Of a stretch of DNA of 64,000 nucleotides, positions 8,770 through 18,148 are shown piece after piece. The notes under the pieces are model-generated. The model saw only the letters and a list, made by a program, of their open reading frames with translations, did no database searches and was not told the origin of the DNA. Within the stretch, counting starts at the first letter, position 1. Each line of letters begins with the position of its first letter. The translations under genes were made by a program, and so were the position numbers. This stretch comes from Raineyella sp. LH-20 (lineage in GTDB: Bacteria; Actinomycetota; Actinomycetes; Propionibacteriales; Propionibacteriaceae): positions 2,108,001 through 2,172,000 of the forward strand of contig NZ_CP137003.1 of the NCBI RefSeq assembly GCF_033110965.1. Direction: 5' to 3'.

Positions 8770-10239
8770 ATGCGACATCTCTTCGATCGGCATCGTCGTG
8801 CCCCGGCCGTTGTGGCCCTGACGGCGATGCTGCTCCTGCTCGCCGCGCCGTTCGCGCGAGCGGCGACGCCCGCACCGAACCCGAACAACAAGCCGGCGCA
8901 GGGCAGGCACTACGTGATCGGCACCGACACGACCTTCGCCCCCTTCGAGTTCCGCTCGGAAAGCGGCGAGATGGTCGGGATCGACATGGACCTGCTCCGC
9001 GCCATCGCCAAGGACCAGGGGTTCACCGTCGACATCCGGTCCCTGGGCTTCGATGCCGCGGTGCAGGCGCTGCAGTCCCGTCAGGTGGATGCCGTGATGG
9101 CCGGCATGTCGATCACCGATGCCCGCAAGCAGGTCTTCGACTTCTCCGATCCGTACTACGACTCGGGCGTCCAGTTCGCGGCGTCGAAGTCCTCGTCGGT
9201 GGCTTCCATGGAGGATCTGCGCGGCAAGCGGGTCGCGGTCAAGACCGGCACCGCGGGGGCCGACTACGCCGAGTCGGTGAAGGCACAGTACGGCTTCACC
9301 ACGGTGGCGTTCGGCCAGACCGCCGACATGGTCAACGACGTGAGCGCCGGCAGCTCGGCCGCGTACGTCGACGACTTTCCGGTGGTCGCCTACTCGATCC
9401 AGCAGGGTGCGCCGATGAAGCTGATCGGTGACAAGGCGCCCGCCGGCTCGTACGGTGTGGGCGTCAACAAGGGGACCGACCCTGAGCTGATCGAGGCCTT
9501 CAATCAGGGTCTGGCGAACGTCCGGGCCAACGGCCAGTACGACCAGATCCTCGCAAAGTACCTCGGCGAACAGGGTGCCACCGAGCGTTCCGGGTTCTTC
9601 ACCCTGCTCGCCGACACGTTCCCGACCCTGATGAAGGGTCTCGGGATCACCGTCGCCGCTGCTGCCTTCTCCCTCGTCATCGCGATGGTGCTCGGCATCG
9701 TCTTCGGCTTCCTGAAGGTCTCCGGCAACGCGGTGCTCTCCGGTCTCGCCTCGGTCTACGTCTGGATCTTCCGGGGCACCCCGGTGCTGGTCCAGGTGTT
9801 CTTCTTCTACTTCGGCATCCCGGCGGTCACCGGGGTGACGCTCACCGCGCTCACCGCCGGTGTGATGACGCTGAGCCTCAACGCCGGTGCGTACATGACC
9901 GAGATCGTCCGCGGCGGCATCCAGGGCGTCGACCGCGGCCAGATGGAGGCGGCCAGGTCGCTCGGCCTGCCGTACCTGAAGTCGATGCGCAAGGTGGTCC
10001 TGCCGCAGGCGATCAAGATCATGACGCCCTCGTTCATCAACCAGTTCATCATCACCCTGAAGGACACCTCGCTGCTGGCGGTGATCGGCCTCGCCGAGCT
10101 CACCTACATGGGCCAGCAGATCATCGCGCGCAACTTCCGCTCGTTCGAGATGTGGCTGATCATCGGCGTCATCTACTTCATCGTGATCGGTCTGCTGACG
10201 GTCGCGTCCAACCAGGTCGACAAGAGGTTCAACAAGTGA
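8770..10239 (+). CDS. Polar amino-acid ABC transporter: binding protein-permease fusion
   Basis: A 489-residue fusion. Residues 1-31 form a signal peptide or anchor ([18 protein letters not shown]). Residues 45-270 are a family 3 solute-binding domain ([31 protein letters not shown]). Residues 285-485 are a HisM/GlnP-type permease with five membrane segments and the EAA-type loop [22 protein letters not shown] that contacts the ATPase. Such fusions import glutamine or other polar amino acids. The ATG at 8770 gives the signal peptide directly. The stop overlaps the ATPase start in a GTGA junction, so the two genes form an operon. Confidence 0.93.
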   Translation: MRHLFDRHRRAPAVVALTAMLLLLAAPFARAATPAPNPNNKPAQGRHYVIGTDTTFAPFEFRSESGEMVGIDMDLLRAIAKDQGFTVDIRSLGFDAAVQALQSRQVDAVMAGMSITDARKQVFDFSDPYYDSGVQFAASKSSSVASMEDLRGKRVAVKTGTAGADYAESVKAQYGFTTVAFGQTADMVNDVSAGSSAAYVDDFPVVAYSIQQGAPMKLIGDKAPAGSYGVGVNKGTDPELIEAFNQGLANVRANGQYDQILAKYLGEQGATERSGFFTLLADTFPTLMKGLGITVAAAAFSLVIAMVLGIVFGFLKVSGNAVLSGLASVYVWIFRGTPVLVQVFFFYFGIPAVTGVTLTALTAGVMTLSLNAGAYMTEIVRGGIQGVDRGQMEAARSLGLPYLKSMRKVVLPQAIKIMTPSFINQFIITLKDTSLLAVIGLAELTYMGQQIIARNFRSFEMWLIIGVIYFIVIGLLTVASNQVDKRFNK

Positions 10240-11033
10240 GTACTGCACAGGAGCCCGCCGGCGCCGGCACCACGGGACCGAATCGCCGGCCACTGTCGGA
10301 GCGGCCCGACATCATCGTCGTCACCGACCTCGCCAAGTCCTTCGGTGACAACCACGTCCTCCACGACATCGATCTGACGATCAAGGAGGGCGAGGTCGTC
10401 GCGATCATCGGCCCCTCGGGCGCCGGGAAGTCCACCTTCCTGCGCTGCCTGAACAAGCTGGAGGACGTCACCTCCGGCCACGTCCTCGTCAACGGCCACG
10501 ACTTGACCCTGAAGGCCACCGATCTCGACGTCGTACGGCAGGACATCGGCATGGTGTTCCAGCACTTCAACCTGTTCCCGCACATGTCCGTGCTGGAGAA
10601 CGTGATGCTGGCCCCGGTCGAGCTGCGCCGGGCCGGTCGTGAGGAGGCCCGCGGCCAGGCGATGGAGCTGCTGGCCAGGGTCGGACTGAGCGAGAAGGCC
10701 GACGCTCGCCCCGGCCAGTTGTCCGGCGGCCAGAAGCAGCGGGTGGCGATCGCCAGGGCGCTGGCGATGCGGCCCGACATCATGCTCTTCGACGAGGCCA
10801 CCAGCGCGCTGGACCCGGAGATGGTCGGTGAGGTGCTGGCGGTCATCCGGGATCTGGCCGATCAGGGCATGACGATGGTCCTGGTGACCCACGAGATGGG
10901 CTTCGCCCGTGAGGTGGCCGACCGGGTGGTCTTCATGGCCGACGGAGTCATCAAGGAGCAGGGCACCCCGGAGGACATTTTCGACCGGCCGCAGGACCCG
11001 CGGACCCGCGACTTCCTCAGCAAGGTGCTCTGA
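10236..11033 (+). CDS. Polar amino-acid ABC transporter ATP-binding protein
   Basis: A 265-residue GlnQ-type ATPase with Walker [11 protein letters not shown]-loop [13 protein letters not shown], signature LSGGQKQR, Walker [13 protein letters not shown] and switch His in VTHEMGF. It energises the fused binding protein-permease encoded just upstream. I chose the GTG at 10236, which overlaps the upstream TGA; the frame extends further upstream only through the preceding gene. Its 3' end overlaps the convergent hydrolase gene by 17 bases. Confidence 0.95.
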   Translation: MSTAQEPAGAGTTGPNRRPLSERPDIIVVTDLAKSFGDNHVLHDIDLTIKEGEVVAIIGPSGAGKSTFLRCLNKLEDVTSGHVLVNGHDLTLKATDLDVVRQDIGMVFQHFNLFPHMSVLENVMLAPVELRRAGREEARGQAMELLARVGLSEKADARPGQLSGGQKQRVAIARALAMRPDIMLFDEATSALDPEMVGEVLAVIRDLADQGMTMVLVTHEMGFAREVADRVVFMADGVIKEQGTPEDIFDRPQDPRTRDFLSKVL

Positions 11034-11901
11034 GCCCGGCGCAGACGTCGACGAACACCCCGTCCAGCTGGGTGGGCTGACCGTGTCCCATCCCCCACAG
11101 CACGCGCAACGCGCTGTGGGGGATGAGGCGGTGCAGCTCCTCGGCCTCGGCCAGCGGGATGACGTCATCCTCGTCGCCGTGCAGGATGGCCGTCGGGACG
11201 GTCACCCGGGCGAGGTCCGCCGACCAGTCGGGGGTCCGCGCCATCGCCAGGTCCTGCCGACGCTCGCCGGCGGGATCGTGGTCGCGGGCGTAGAGCCGGT
11301 GGCCGAGCCGGATCAGCGCCTGCGGGTCGTACGGGTAGAGCGAGCCGCCCAACGGCAGGACAGAGTTCACGAAGTCCTCCACCCACTCGGCCTCGGCGGG
11401 GAGGGGCCACCCGCTCTCCTCGTCGGATGTCGGCGTCTGCGCGCTCCTCGACGCCGCCCGTCCGCTGCGGGCGGCGGTGTAGAACAGGCCGAGCGCGGCC
11501 GTCAGGTGCGGATGGCGCAGGGCGACGAGTTGGGCGACCATGCCGCCGAGTGACCGTCCGCAGATCGTCGCCGGTTCCCCGCCGAAGATCTCGATCAGTC
11601 CGGCGACGTCGTCGGCCATGGCCGTCAGGTCGTACGCCCGGCCGGGGAACTTCTGTGAGTGCCCGGCGTCCCGGTTGTCGACCCGGACCACCCGGAAGCC
11701 GCGCGCCGCCAGGTCCACGCAGAACGCCCGCGACAGGCTGATCAGCTGCGCACCCCTGCCTTCCAGCTGCACCTGCAGCGGGGCGTCGGGGGTCCCGAAC
11801 ACCTGGATGCAGAGCCGGGTGCCGTTCATCGCCTCGACCAGCGTGTCGATCCCCTCCGGGATGTCGTGCACAGGCCCGTCCCACACCGGCAGCTGGTTCA
11901 T
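11017..11901 (-). CDS. Alpha/beta hydrolase
   Basis: A 294-residue alpha/beta-hydrolase fold protein. The nucleophile elbow CGRSLGG places the catalytic Ser near residue 117; an Asp is offered by HGDEDDVIP and the His by GMGHGQP near the C-terminus. [10 protein letters not shown] is the usual segment after strand 4. The substrate is unknown; esterases and C-C hydrolases look alike here. The frame is open far upstream, but the ATG at 11901 begins the recognisable fold. It converges on, and overlaps, the ABC ATPase gene. Confidence 0.88.
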   Translation of the reverse strand: MNQLPVWDGPVHDIPEGIDTLVEAMNGTRLCIQVFGTPDAPLQVQLEGRGAQLISLSRAFCVDLAARGFRVVRVDNRDAGHSQKFPGRAYDLTAMADDVAGLIEIFGGEPATICGRSLGGMVAQLVALRHPHLTAALGLFYTAARSGRAASRSAQTPTSDEESGWPLPAEAEWVEDFVNSVLPLGGSLYPYDPQALIRLGHRLYARDHDPAGERRQDLAMARTPDWSADLARVTVPTAILHGDEDDVIPLAEAEELHRLIPHSALRVLWGMGHGQPTQLDGVFVDVCAGLRAPC

Positions 11902-11943
11902 GGCGCCGACGCTACTCCGGCGATGTCGGACCCGCCGGGCACA

Positions 11944-12570
11944 ATGACGACCGTGACGAACTCGCTGACCATCCGCCCCGCCGTCCGCACCGAGCGGCGG
12001 ACCGGGCGTCTCGGCGCCCGCGAGGTGCCGATCGCCCACTACGTGGCGTTGCTGGTCGACGGAGTGCCGCTCGATGTCGCGGTCGTCCACGGCGCCGGGC
12101 TGGTCACCCCGCTGCAGGGATGGTGGCTGCTGCGCACCTCGCCGGTGCTCGACGAATTGGCCGGTCGCACCGAGGACTTGCGACTGCCCAGCGGGTTCGC
12201 GCCGATCCGGTACCTGGCGCCGGGGCGGGTCCCGCTGCTGGTCTGTCCGTACGACGACGACATCGCCTGCGGCTGGCTGACCGCCCGGGTGTCGCTCGAC
12301 GAGCGCCGAGCGACGTGGACCGACTTCCGGTGGGAGAACGGCGGCACCGGCCGGGCCGCGCCGGTCCGGGGTCTGCCCGCACGGCTGACCTTCGAGCGGG
12401 ACGCCTATCTGGCGACCCTCTCGCGGGCGCGGGAGCTGGTCGCCGAGCTGCCCGAGGTCGACCCCGACGGCTCCTGGCGCGACGACGAACCAGTGCCCGG
12501 GGTGCCCGTCGGTCTGGAACGGGCCTGGGGCGCCTGGGCCCGCTGGCGCCACCGCGGGGTGACCCGATGA
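11944..12570 (+). CDS. Uncharacterised protein, shares a motif with the protein at 56533
   Basis: A 208-residue protein I cannot name. It shares a pattern with the product at 56533-57066: a VDGVPL segment near the N-terminus, then a hydrophobic stretch ending in LLVCPYDDDIACGWLTARVSL, then TWTDFRWEN. The partner has VNGVPL, LFVCGLCGDPDDGVMSVEI and HWRKFGWEN. There is no signal peptide or membrane segment. The ATG at 11944 is weakly supported. Its stop overlaps the next start (ATGA), so it is translationally coupled to the TIGR04338/DUF2786-type protein. Confidence 0.7.
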   Translation: MTTVTNSLTIRPAVRTERRTGRLGAREVPIAHYVALLVDGVPLDVAVVHGAGLVTPLQGWWLLRTSPVLDELAGRTEDLRLPSGFAPIRYLAPGRVPLLVCPYDDDIACGWLTARVSLDERRATWTDFRWENGGTGRAAPVRGLPARLTFERDAYLATLSRARELVAELPEVDPDGSWRDDEPVPGVPVGLERAWGAWARWRHRGVTR

Positions 12571-14006
12571 GCGGCGGACGGGCGACGGATGCATCGATCG
12601 GGGATGCCTCGACCGCGGACGCCGAGGCGTCCCGACACGGTCTGCCACCTGGCCCGGAGCCGGCGGATCCGACGGAGTGGGCCACGGAGACCGCGGCGCT
12701 GTACGCCGCCGAGGACCGGCTGATCCGGTGGATCGAGGACGGGAGCGTACGTCTCGACGGGATGACCTGGCTGCCCGAGCCCGACCCGCTGTTCCGTGAC
12801 GTCCGGGAGGTGGCCCGCTTCTGTGATGCGGCGTGTGATCGCCTCGGGGTGCCGCGGGTGGACGTACGCGCCCGGAAGGGCCCGACCCGGGCCGAGTACC
12901 GGGCACCGTTGATGGAGATCGCCGTGCCCACCGCGGAGGTCGGCGGCGCCTGGGCCCTGCGCGGACTGATCGTGGTCCACGAGTTGGCCCACCACCTGGT
13001 CGCCGTCGGCGGGACCCAGCAGGGCGGACCGCATGGGGAGTCGTTCCGGCTGCGGATGACGCACGCACTGGAGGTGCTCGGGTTCCCCGGGCAGGGCCGA
13101 CTGCTCGGGCTCGCGCTGGCGACCGATCATGCGCCGGCGGAGCAGACGGTGTGGCGCGAGCGGATCGCCGCGATCCTGCGCCAGGCGGAGGCGACGACGC
13201 ACCGGGCGGAGGCCGAGACATTCGTGAGTCGTGCCCAGGAACTGGCCACCCGGCACGCGATCGACCTGGCGCTGCTGCAGGCCCGGGACCGAGCCGCCGG
13301 CGAGGCCGCGCAGGGCGCGGAACTACCAGAGGAACAGAGCGTGGTGATCGGCCGGCCGGGCCAACGCTGGCTGCGCCTCTACTGCAGTCTCTTCATGGCG
13401 GTGGCCCGGGCCAACGACGTCGAGTTCCTGCTGGCCCGCGACTCCACCCGGATGTACGCCCACGGGATGCCGTCCGACATCGCCATGACGGTCGCCCTCT
13501 ATGAGTCGTTGCGGGCCCAGATGGTCGCCGCCGGGACCCGCTGGATGGCCACCGGGGCGTGGAAGCAGACGACCACCCGGCGCCGGAACGGGCGTCGCGT
13601 CGAGGAGGTGCCGGTGCACTGGTCGACCGCGAAGACCTCCTTCTACGAGGGCTTCGTCGTCTCGATCGCGGAACGCCTCGACGAGTCCCGTCGTCGTGCC
13701 GAGGAACAGGCCGACCGGGCGGTGTCCACCGGTGCCGGTGTCCCGCCGCCCGCCGACCCGGCAGGCACGCACAGCACTGCGCTGCACAGCACGGCCATCG
13801 TCCTGGCCGCGAAGCGGGAACAGGTGCGGGCCTTCCACCAGCAGGTGGTCGACCGGATCCGTCCCGGACGGTGGCGCGGCAACGACCGCGGCCCGTCCGC
13901 CTGGTCCGAGTCCGGGGCCAGGGCCGGCCGGGAGGCCGGTCAGCGCGCGGCGGTCGGCCGGGCCCGGGGCGAGTTGCTCGGCCCGCCCGGGGAGCGCCGC
14001 CGCTAG
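12567..14006 (+). CDS. TIGR04338/DUF2786-type protein with HExxH motif
   Basis: A 479-residue protein in two parts. The N-terminal part (about residues 40-200) carries VVHELAHHLVAVGG with a HExxH motif at residues 138-142, like a zinc metallopeptidase and like the actinobacterial TIGR04338 family. The middle part (about 205-380) has ILRQAEATTHRAEAETFVSRAQELATRHAIDLALL, typical of DUF2786. The C-terminus is basic and Ala/Gly-rich. Peptidase activity is unproven. The ATG overlaps the preceding stop by four bases. Confidence 0.75.
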   Translation: MSGGRATDASIGDASTADAEASRHGLPPGPEPADPTEWATETAALYAAEDRLIRWIEDGSVRLDGMTWLPEPDPLFRDVREVARFCDAACDRLGVPRVDVRARKGPTRAEYRAPLMEIAVPTAEVGGAWALRGLIVVHELAHHLVAVGGTQQGGPHGESFRLRMTHALEVLGFPGQGRLLGLALATDHAPAEQTVWRERIAAILRQAEATTHRAEAETFVSRAQELATRHAIDLALLQARDRAAGEAAQGAELPEEQSVVIGRPGQRWLRLYCSLFMAVARANDVEFLLARDSTRMYAHGMPSDIAMTVALYESLRAQMVAAGTRWMATGAWKQTTTRRRNGRRVEEVPVHWSTAKTSFYEGFVVSIAERLDESRRRAEEQADRAVSTGAGVPPPADPAGTHSTALHSTAIVLAAKREQVRAFHQQVVDRIRPGRWRGNDRGPSAWSESGARAGREAGQRAAVGRARGELLGPPGERRR

Positions 14007-14094
14007 GCCGGCGGCATGGCGAACAGCCCAACCCGCGTGGTCCTGGCCAGGGTTCGCGGTAGACGTTGGGCGCTCGCTCCCTTGCGAAAGAACC

Positions 14095-17000
14095 TCATGC
14101 GACGACCTCGGGGCATGCGGTGCGGGTGATGTCGTGCAGCGTCTCGACGATGACCTCTACGTCGGCATCGGGGAAGAAGTAGTCGGGGCCCGTGGGGGCG
14201 TGGTCGGTGTAGGGAGACTCGAAGAGGCGCTGAGGCTCCATGACACCGTTCTTGGTCAGCTCGTCGACGATGAGGTTGACGAATCGGATCTGGTCGGCGG
14301 TGAACTTGGTGCCGTCGAGATAGCGCTCGAATGCTTCGATGGCAGCGGCGTGGTCGAGCCCGACGAGACCGCGGACGAAGACACCGAGGCCGCCGGTCTG
14401 CTGGTTGGCCCAGGCGATCTCGGCCTCCTGGCCACCGGAGGCGACGAGCATCTGCTCCAGCGCGGTCAGGTCGGCCGGCGTCAGCTGTTTGTTGCGGCGC
14501 AGGCGTTGGAGTGCGAGGGCGTCGAGGTGCCCGCGGAGGTACGCCTCCGCCTTCGCGCGGAACCGCTCGAAGTTGGTGCCGGGCGTGATGCCGGGGAGGG
14601 CGACTTCGACACCCGTACGGAGGGTGTCCTCGAAGTCGGTGTACACCGGATTGCGCGCCGTCTTCTCGATGAACCGCACCAGCCCGCGCAGACGTAGGCG
14701 GGCGACCTCCAGCATGGGGAGGGTGACGTCGATCCACCACTGGTCACCGGCGACGGATTCCAGCAGCACCGCCTGCGCGGCCACCGAGGGGATCGCGGTC
14801 TTGCCCAGGAGTGCGGCGGCGATGTTCTGGATCGTGTCGCGGAGGCGCTCGGCGAGGGCGGTGTCGTCGTCCAGTTGGGCGAGCTGGCGCTGCAGCACCA
14901 GCAGATCGAAACGTTTGGCATCCTCGTCCTCGTCGTGGACCGAGGACGGCAGCCCGGCCAACGTCCACGCGACCTCGGCATCCTCACGAGTCAGGGCCGC
15001 CCACGCCGAGGCATCAGCGAACCGCTGGACGGCCTGTCGGTGCTTGCGGACCACGAAGTTGTCGAGGGTCATCCCGGCGACGATCTCGTGCAGTGTCGCC
15101 GCCGTCGAGGTCCGCAGGTCGGGCTGGTCCTCGCCCAACGCGGTGATCAGTCCGAGTCGGGCCTCGAAGAGCCGCTGCGAGAGCGACTTCTGGAGCTGTC
15201 CCTCGGAGCCCGGCAGGTCCTGGCCGAAGTACTCGAGGTTGCCGCAGAAGTCGAAGACGAGGAAGTCCCGCTTGTCGTCCCCTGGGCCGAACAGGTCAGG
15301 GCACAGCCCGGTGCCGCGGCCGATCATTTGCCAGAACTTCGACTTCGATCGCACCTGTTTGAAGAACACCAGGTTGACGACCTCGGGGACGTCGATGCCG
15401 GTGTCGAGCATGTCGACGCTGATCGCGATGTGGGGCGCTTTGTCCTTGATCGAGAAGTCGTCGATGAGCGATTGGGCGTACGGGGTGCCGTGGGTGATGA
15501 CCCGCGCGAAGTGACCGGCGAGTTCGGGGTAGGCGAGGTTGAACCGCTGCTCGATGAATGCGGCGTGGCGCTGACTCTTGGCGAAGATGATCGTCTTGCC
15601 GAGGCGGTCGCCGCCGGCCACCGCGTAACCCTGCGTCATGAGCGTTTCGAGGACCTTGTCGACGGTGTCCTCGTTGAAGAGGAATCGATTCAGCTCCTCG
15701 GCGCCGACTTCGTCAGGCGGATCGTCCTCGCCCCAGTCGAGGGCGTCCCACTGGTCCTTCTCCTCGTCGGTGAGGTCGTCGTACCTGATGCCCGAGCGGA
15801 GGAACTGCGTACCGACGCTGAGTCCCTTGGGCGGCACGAGATAGCCGGCGTCGACCGCTTCGTCGAGGCCGTACACGTCGGTGGGGACGCCGTCTTCGAG
15901 GTGGAAGCGCCGGTAGGTGTTGTGGTCGACCTCGTCCTTCGGGGTCGCGGTCAGGCCCACGAGCATCGCGTCGAAGTAGTCGAAGATCGCGCCGTACTTC
16001 GCGTACACCGACCGATGGGCCTCGTCGATGACGATCAGGTCGAAGTAGCCCGGCCCGAAGCGGCGCAGCCCGTCGTCGGTCTCGTCGATGAGGTTCATCA
16101 TCGTCGGGTACGTCGACACGTAGACCCGCCCGTCGGTGACCTTCTCGGTCACGAGGTTGACCGTGGTCGAGCCGGTGAGGTGCTGCTTGAAGGCGTTGGC
16201 GGCCTGATTGACCAGGGCGGTGCGGTCGGCGAGGAACAGCACCCGCTTGACCCAGTTGGCCCTCTGTAGCAGGTCGACCAGCGCAATGACCGTACGGGTC
16301 TTCCCAGCGCCGGTGGCCATCACCAGCAGCGCCTCGCGCTGCTTGCGGTCGAACGCGTCGCCGATCGCCTTGATGGCCCGCACCTGATAAGGCCGTCCGG
16401 CGATGTCGGTGTTCACGGTCGCGGTCGAGAGCGGGAGCTTGGTCTGGCGGCGCTGGATCAGCAGTTCCAACTCGTCGCGGGTGTAGAAGCCGTCGACTTC
16501 CCGCGGCGGGTAGCCGCCGGCGTCGTCCCAGATTCGATGCTCGTAGCCACTGGTGTAGAAGATGACCGGCCGCCGGCCGAACCGGGCCTCGAGGCAGTCG
16601 GCGTACAGCGTGGCCTGCTGCTGGCCCACCTCGGGGGACTTCGTCGTACGTTTCGCTTCGACCACGGCGAGCGGTAGACCGTCGGCACCCCAGAGGACGT
16701 AGTCGACGTAGCCCTTGCCTTCGGCGTTGGGCATGCCGGTGACTTCGTACTCCCGGTCGCGCGGCTGGTCCAGTGGCCAGCCGGCTTCGTGCAACAGCAC
16801 GTCGATGAACAGGTCGCGCGCGTCCGCCTCGCTGTAGTCCCGGTCGTCCGGCTTCGCGGCCGCCTGCGCAGCGGCGATCTGGGCTTTGAGGGCAGCGATC
16901 TCGGACTCATTGGCGGCGAGAAGTTCGTCCTTCTCTGCCAGCGCTGTGGCGTGCGCCTCGTCCTGGGCCCTGAACTTCGCCGCGAGCCGTACGACCTCCT

Positions 17001-17445
17001 CGCGTGACAGCGGGGCGGCCTTCGCGGCGAGAGTGGGATCGAAATGGACCTGGAGCGGGACGACGTCCGGGTGTGGGGAGTGGTGATACGACGTCCACAC
17101 CATGACGTGGAATAGCTCCCGCAGCACCGCAAGCGACACGTCGGGACGGATCTGGCGGTTCTCGTGCACCGCCGTGTTCGCGAGGCGGCGGATCATGGTC
17201 AGCTTGTCGGTGATGCCCTGCGGCACCTGTGCCTTGAACCCCGGATCGCCGATCTTGGCTGCCAGGTCGTTCTTGTAGGGCGTACGCAGCGAAAGGACGT
17301 CGTAGAGATAGGAGACGACCCCCTCGACGACGCGGCGGGCATAGAAGCAGGCCGACCGAGGGTCGGAGGCGAGGTAGGACTCGGCGCGGACGCAGTCGGC
17401 ATGCACCGACGGGAGCGTTTGGCAGACGAAGCTGAAGTTGGTCAC
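14095..17445 (-). CDS. hsdR: Type I restriction endonuclease subunit R (HsdR-like, DUF4145 N-terminus)
   Basis: A 1116-residue restriction-translocation subunit. A DUF4145-like segment comes first (SDPRSACFYARRVVEGVVSYLYD), then a coiled region. The HSDR_N PDDEXK nuclease follows (DYVLWGADGLPLAVVEAKR, near 260). The SF2 translocase has Walker A MATGAGKT near 375, DEAH near 473, LTATP, and motif VI QMIGRGTGL. The C-terminus matches the EcoEI-type domain. With HsdM and HsdS it would cut unmodified DNA. The GTG at 17445 overlaps a 42-codon ORF by four bases. It lies downstream of the IS-split mrr, so its transcription may be reduced. Confidence 0.92.
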   Translation of the reverse strand: MTNFSFVCQTLPSVHADCVRAESYLASDPRSACFYARRVVEGVVSYLYDVLSLRTPYKNDLAAKIGDPGFKAQVPQGITDKLTMIRRLANTAVHENRQIRPDVSLAVLRELFHVMVWTSYHHSPHPDVVPLQVHFDPTLAAKAAPLSREEVVRLAAKFRAQDEAHATALAEKDELLAANESEIAALKAQIAAAQAAAKPDDRDYSEADARDLFIDVLLHEAGWPLDQPRDREYEVTGMPNAEGKGYVDYVLWGADGLPLAVVEAKRTTKSPEVGQQQATLYADCLEARFGRRPVIFYTSGYEHRIWDDAGGYPPREVDGFYTRDELELLIQRRQTKLPLSTATVNTDIAGRPYQVRAIKAIGDAFDRKQREALLVMATGAGKTRTVIALVDLLQRANWVKRVLFLADRTALVNQAANAFKQHLTGSTTVNLVTEKVTDGRVYVSTYPTMMNLIDETDDGLRRFGPGYFDLIVIDEAHRSVYAKYGAIFDYFDAMLVGLTATPKDEVDHNTYRRFHLEDGVPTDVYGLDEAVDAGYLVPPKGLSVGTQFLRSGIRYDDLTDEEKDQWDALDWGEDDPPDEVGAEELNRFLFNEDTVDKVLETLMTQGYAVAGGDRLGKTIIFAKSQRHAAFIEQRFNLAYPELAGHFARVITHGTPYAQSLIDDFSIKDKAPHIAISVDMLDTGIDVPEVVNLVFFKQVRSKSKFWQMIGRGTGLCPDLFGPGDDKRDFLVFDFCGNLEYFGQDLPGSEGQLQKSLSQRLFEARLGLITALGEDQPDLRTSTAATLHEIVAGMTLDNFVVRKHRQAVQRFADASAWAALTREDAEVAWTLAGLPSSVHDEDEDAKRFDLLVLQRQLAQLDDDTALAERLRDTIQNIAAALLGKTAIPSVAAQAVLLESVAGDQWWIDVTLPMLEVARLRLRGLVRFIEKTARNPVYTDFEDTLRTGVEVALPGITPGTNFERFRAKAEAYLRGHLDALALQRLRRNKQLTPADLTALEQMLVASGGQEAEIAWANQQTGGLGVFVRGLVGLDHAAAIEAFERYLDGTKFTADQIRFVNLIVDELTKNGVMEPQRLFESPYTDHAPTGPDYFFPDADVEVIVETLHDITRTACPEVVA

Positions 17446-17570
17446 ACGGGCCCGGCTTCGTTGAGGGCGCGTTCACCGACCGTGCCACGCAGCCTGTCGG
17501 ACGCGACGACGTCGACGGCACGACGTTCGGTGCGGGGGGCCATGGAGAAAGCGTAACGAATGGTCGTCAT
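17442..17570 (-). CDS. Small ORF (42 aa) between mrr and hsdR
   Basis: The ATG at 17570 begins two bases after the mrr stop codon. The stop overlaps the hsdR GTG in a four-base GTGA junction. The product starts MTTIRYAFSMAPRTERRAVD and is basic; a second Met follows at codon 10. I recognise no domain. The tight junctions on both sides are those of a real operon member or of a coupling cistron that hands ribosomes to hsdR. It could also be chance. Confidence 0.4.
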   Translation of the reverse strand: MTTIRYAFSMAPRTERRAVDVVASDRLRGTVGERALNEAGPV

Positions 17571-17572
17571 GA

Positions 17573-18143
17573 CTACTCGAAAAAGTCCTCGTCGATCTCG
17601 ACGATCTCAATGCGCTGCTTGACCTGAACGCCAACACCGTAGCGGATCATCAGGCGGGCGAGGCGCTCTCCGTCGATAAGGATCACCCGGGTGGCAACGG
17701 ACTCGGCGTAGGTGATAGCTGTCCGAGCGAATCTGCTCGTCGTGATGAAGACACCCTGGTTGGCTTGGTTGCCGGCCAGCGCTCCGACGAAGGCCTGGAT
17801 GGCCTCGCGGCCCACGGGATTGTCGGCGCCGTAGCGTTTGGCCTGTACGTAGATCCGGGACAGACCGAGGGCATCCTGGTCGATAATCCCGTCGATGCCG
17901 CCGTCGTTCGAGAGTTGGGTACGGGTGGCTGTGCCCTCGGCACCGCCATAGCCCATCGCCATCAGAAGGTCGAGGACCGCCTGCTCGAAGAACACGGGGT
18001 CTTGGGCCAGAATTCGGGTGAGGAGTTGGTTTGCCACGTCCGCGGTGATGCGGGCGAGACCGGACGCGATCTGCTCCTCGGGATCGAGCACGGAGTCTTC
18101 CTCGTCGGCGGATTCGATGGGCGATGTCGTACCGGGGAAAGCC
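17573..18143 (-). pseudogene. mrr: mrr, 3' part (catalytic domain), split by IS
   Basis: This is the C-terminal half of a Mrr-type (type IV) restriction enzyme: a PDDEXK-like nuclease with FFEQAVLDLLMAMGYGG, the acidic site DGGIDGII and QAKRYGADNPVGREAIQAFVGAL, then GVFITTSRF and LIDGERLARLM. Joined to the 5' part at 19773-20116 with one copy of the 5-bp target duplication it makes one 304-codon frame, the size of E. coli Mrr. In the present state the domain could still be translated alone from a GTG at 18175 that overlaps the transposase stop. Mrr enzymes cut methylated DNA. Confidence 0.9.
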
Positions 18144-18148
18144 TCCGA

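Noticed and set aside
8128-10293. 721-codon minus-strand frame over the ABC transporter fusion
   Set aside because: Antisense shadow of a clear binding protein-permease gene; no motif.
14007-14094. tRNA gene or attachment site at the left edge of the restriction island
   Set aside because: No cloverleaf or direct repeat matching the right edge could be found, and no integrase gene is present.
14875-16269. 464-codon frame antisense to hsdR
   Set aside because: Gly/Val/Glu-rich shadow without family features.
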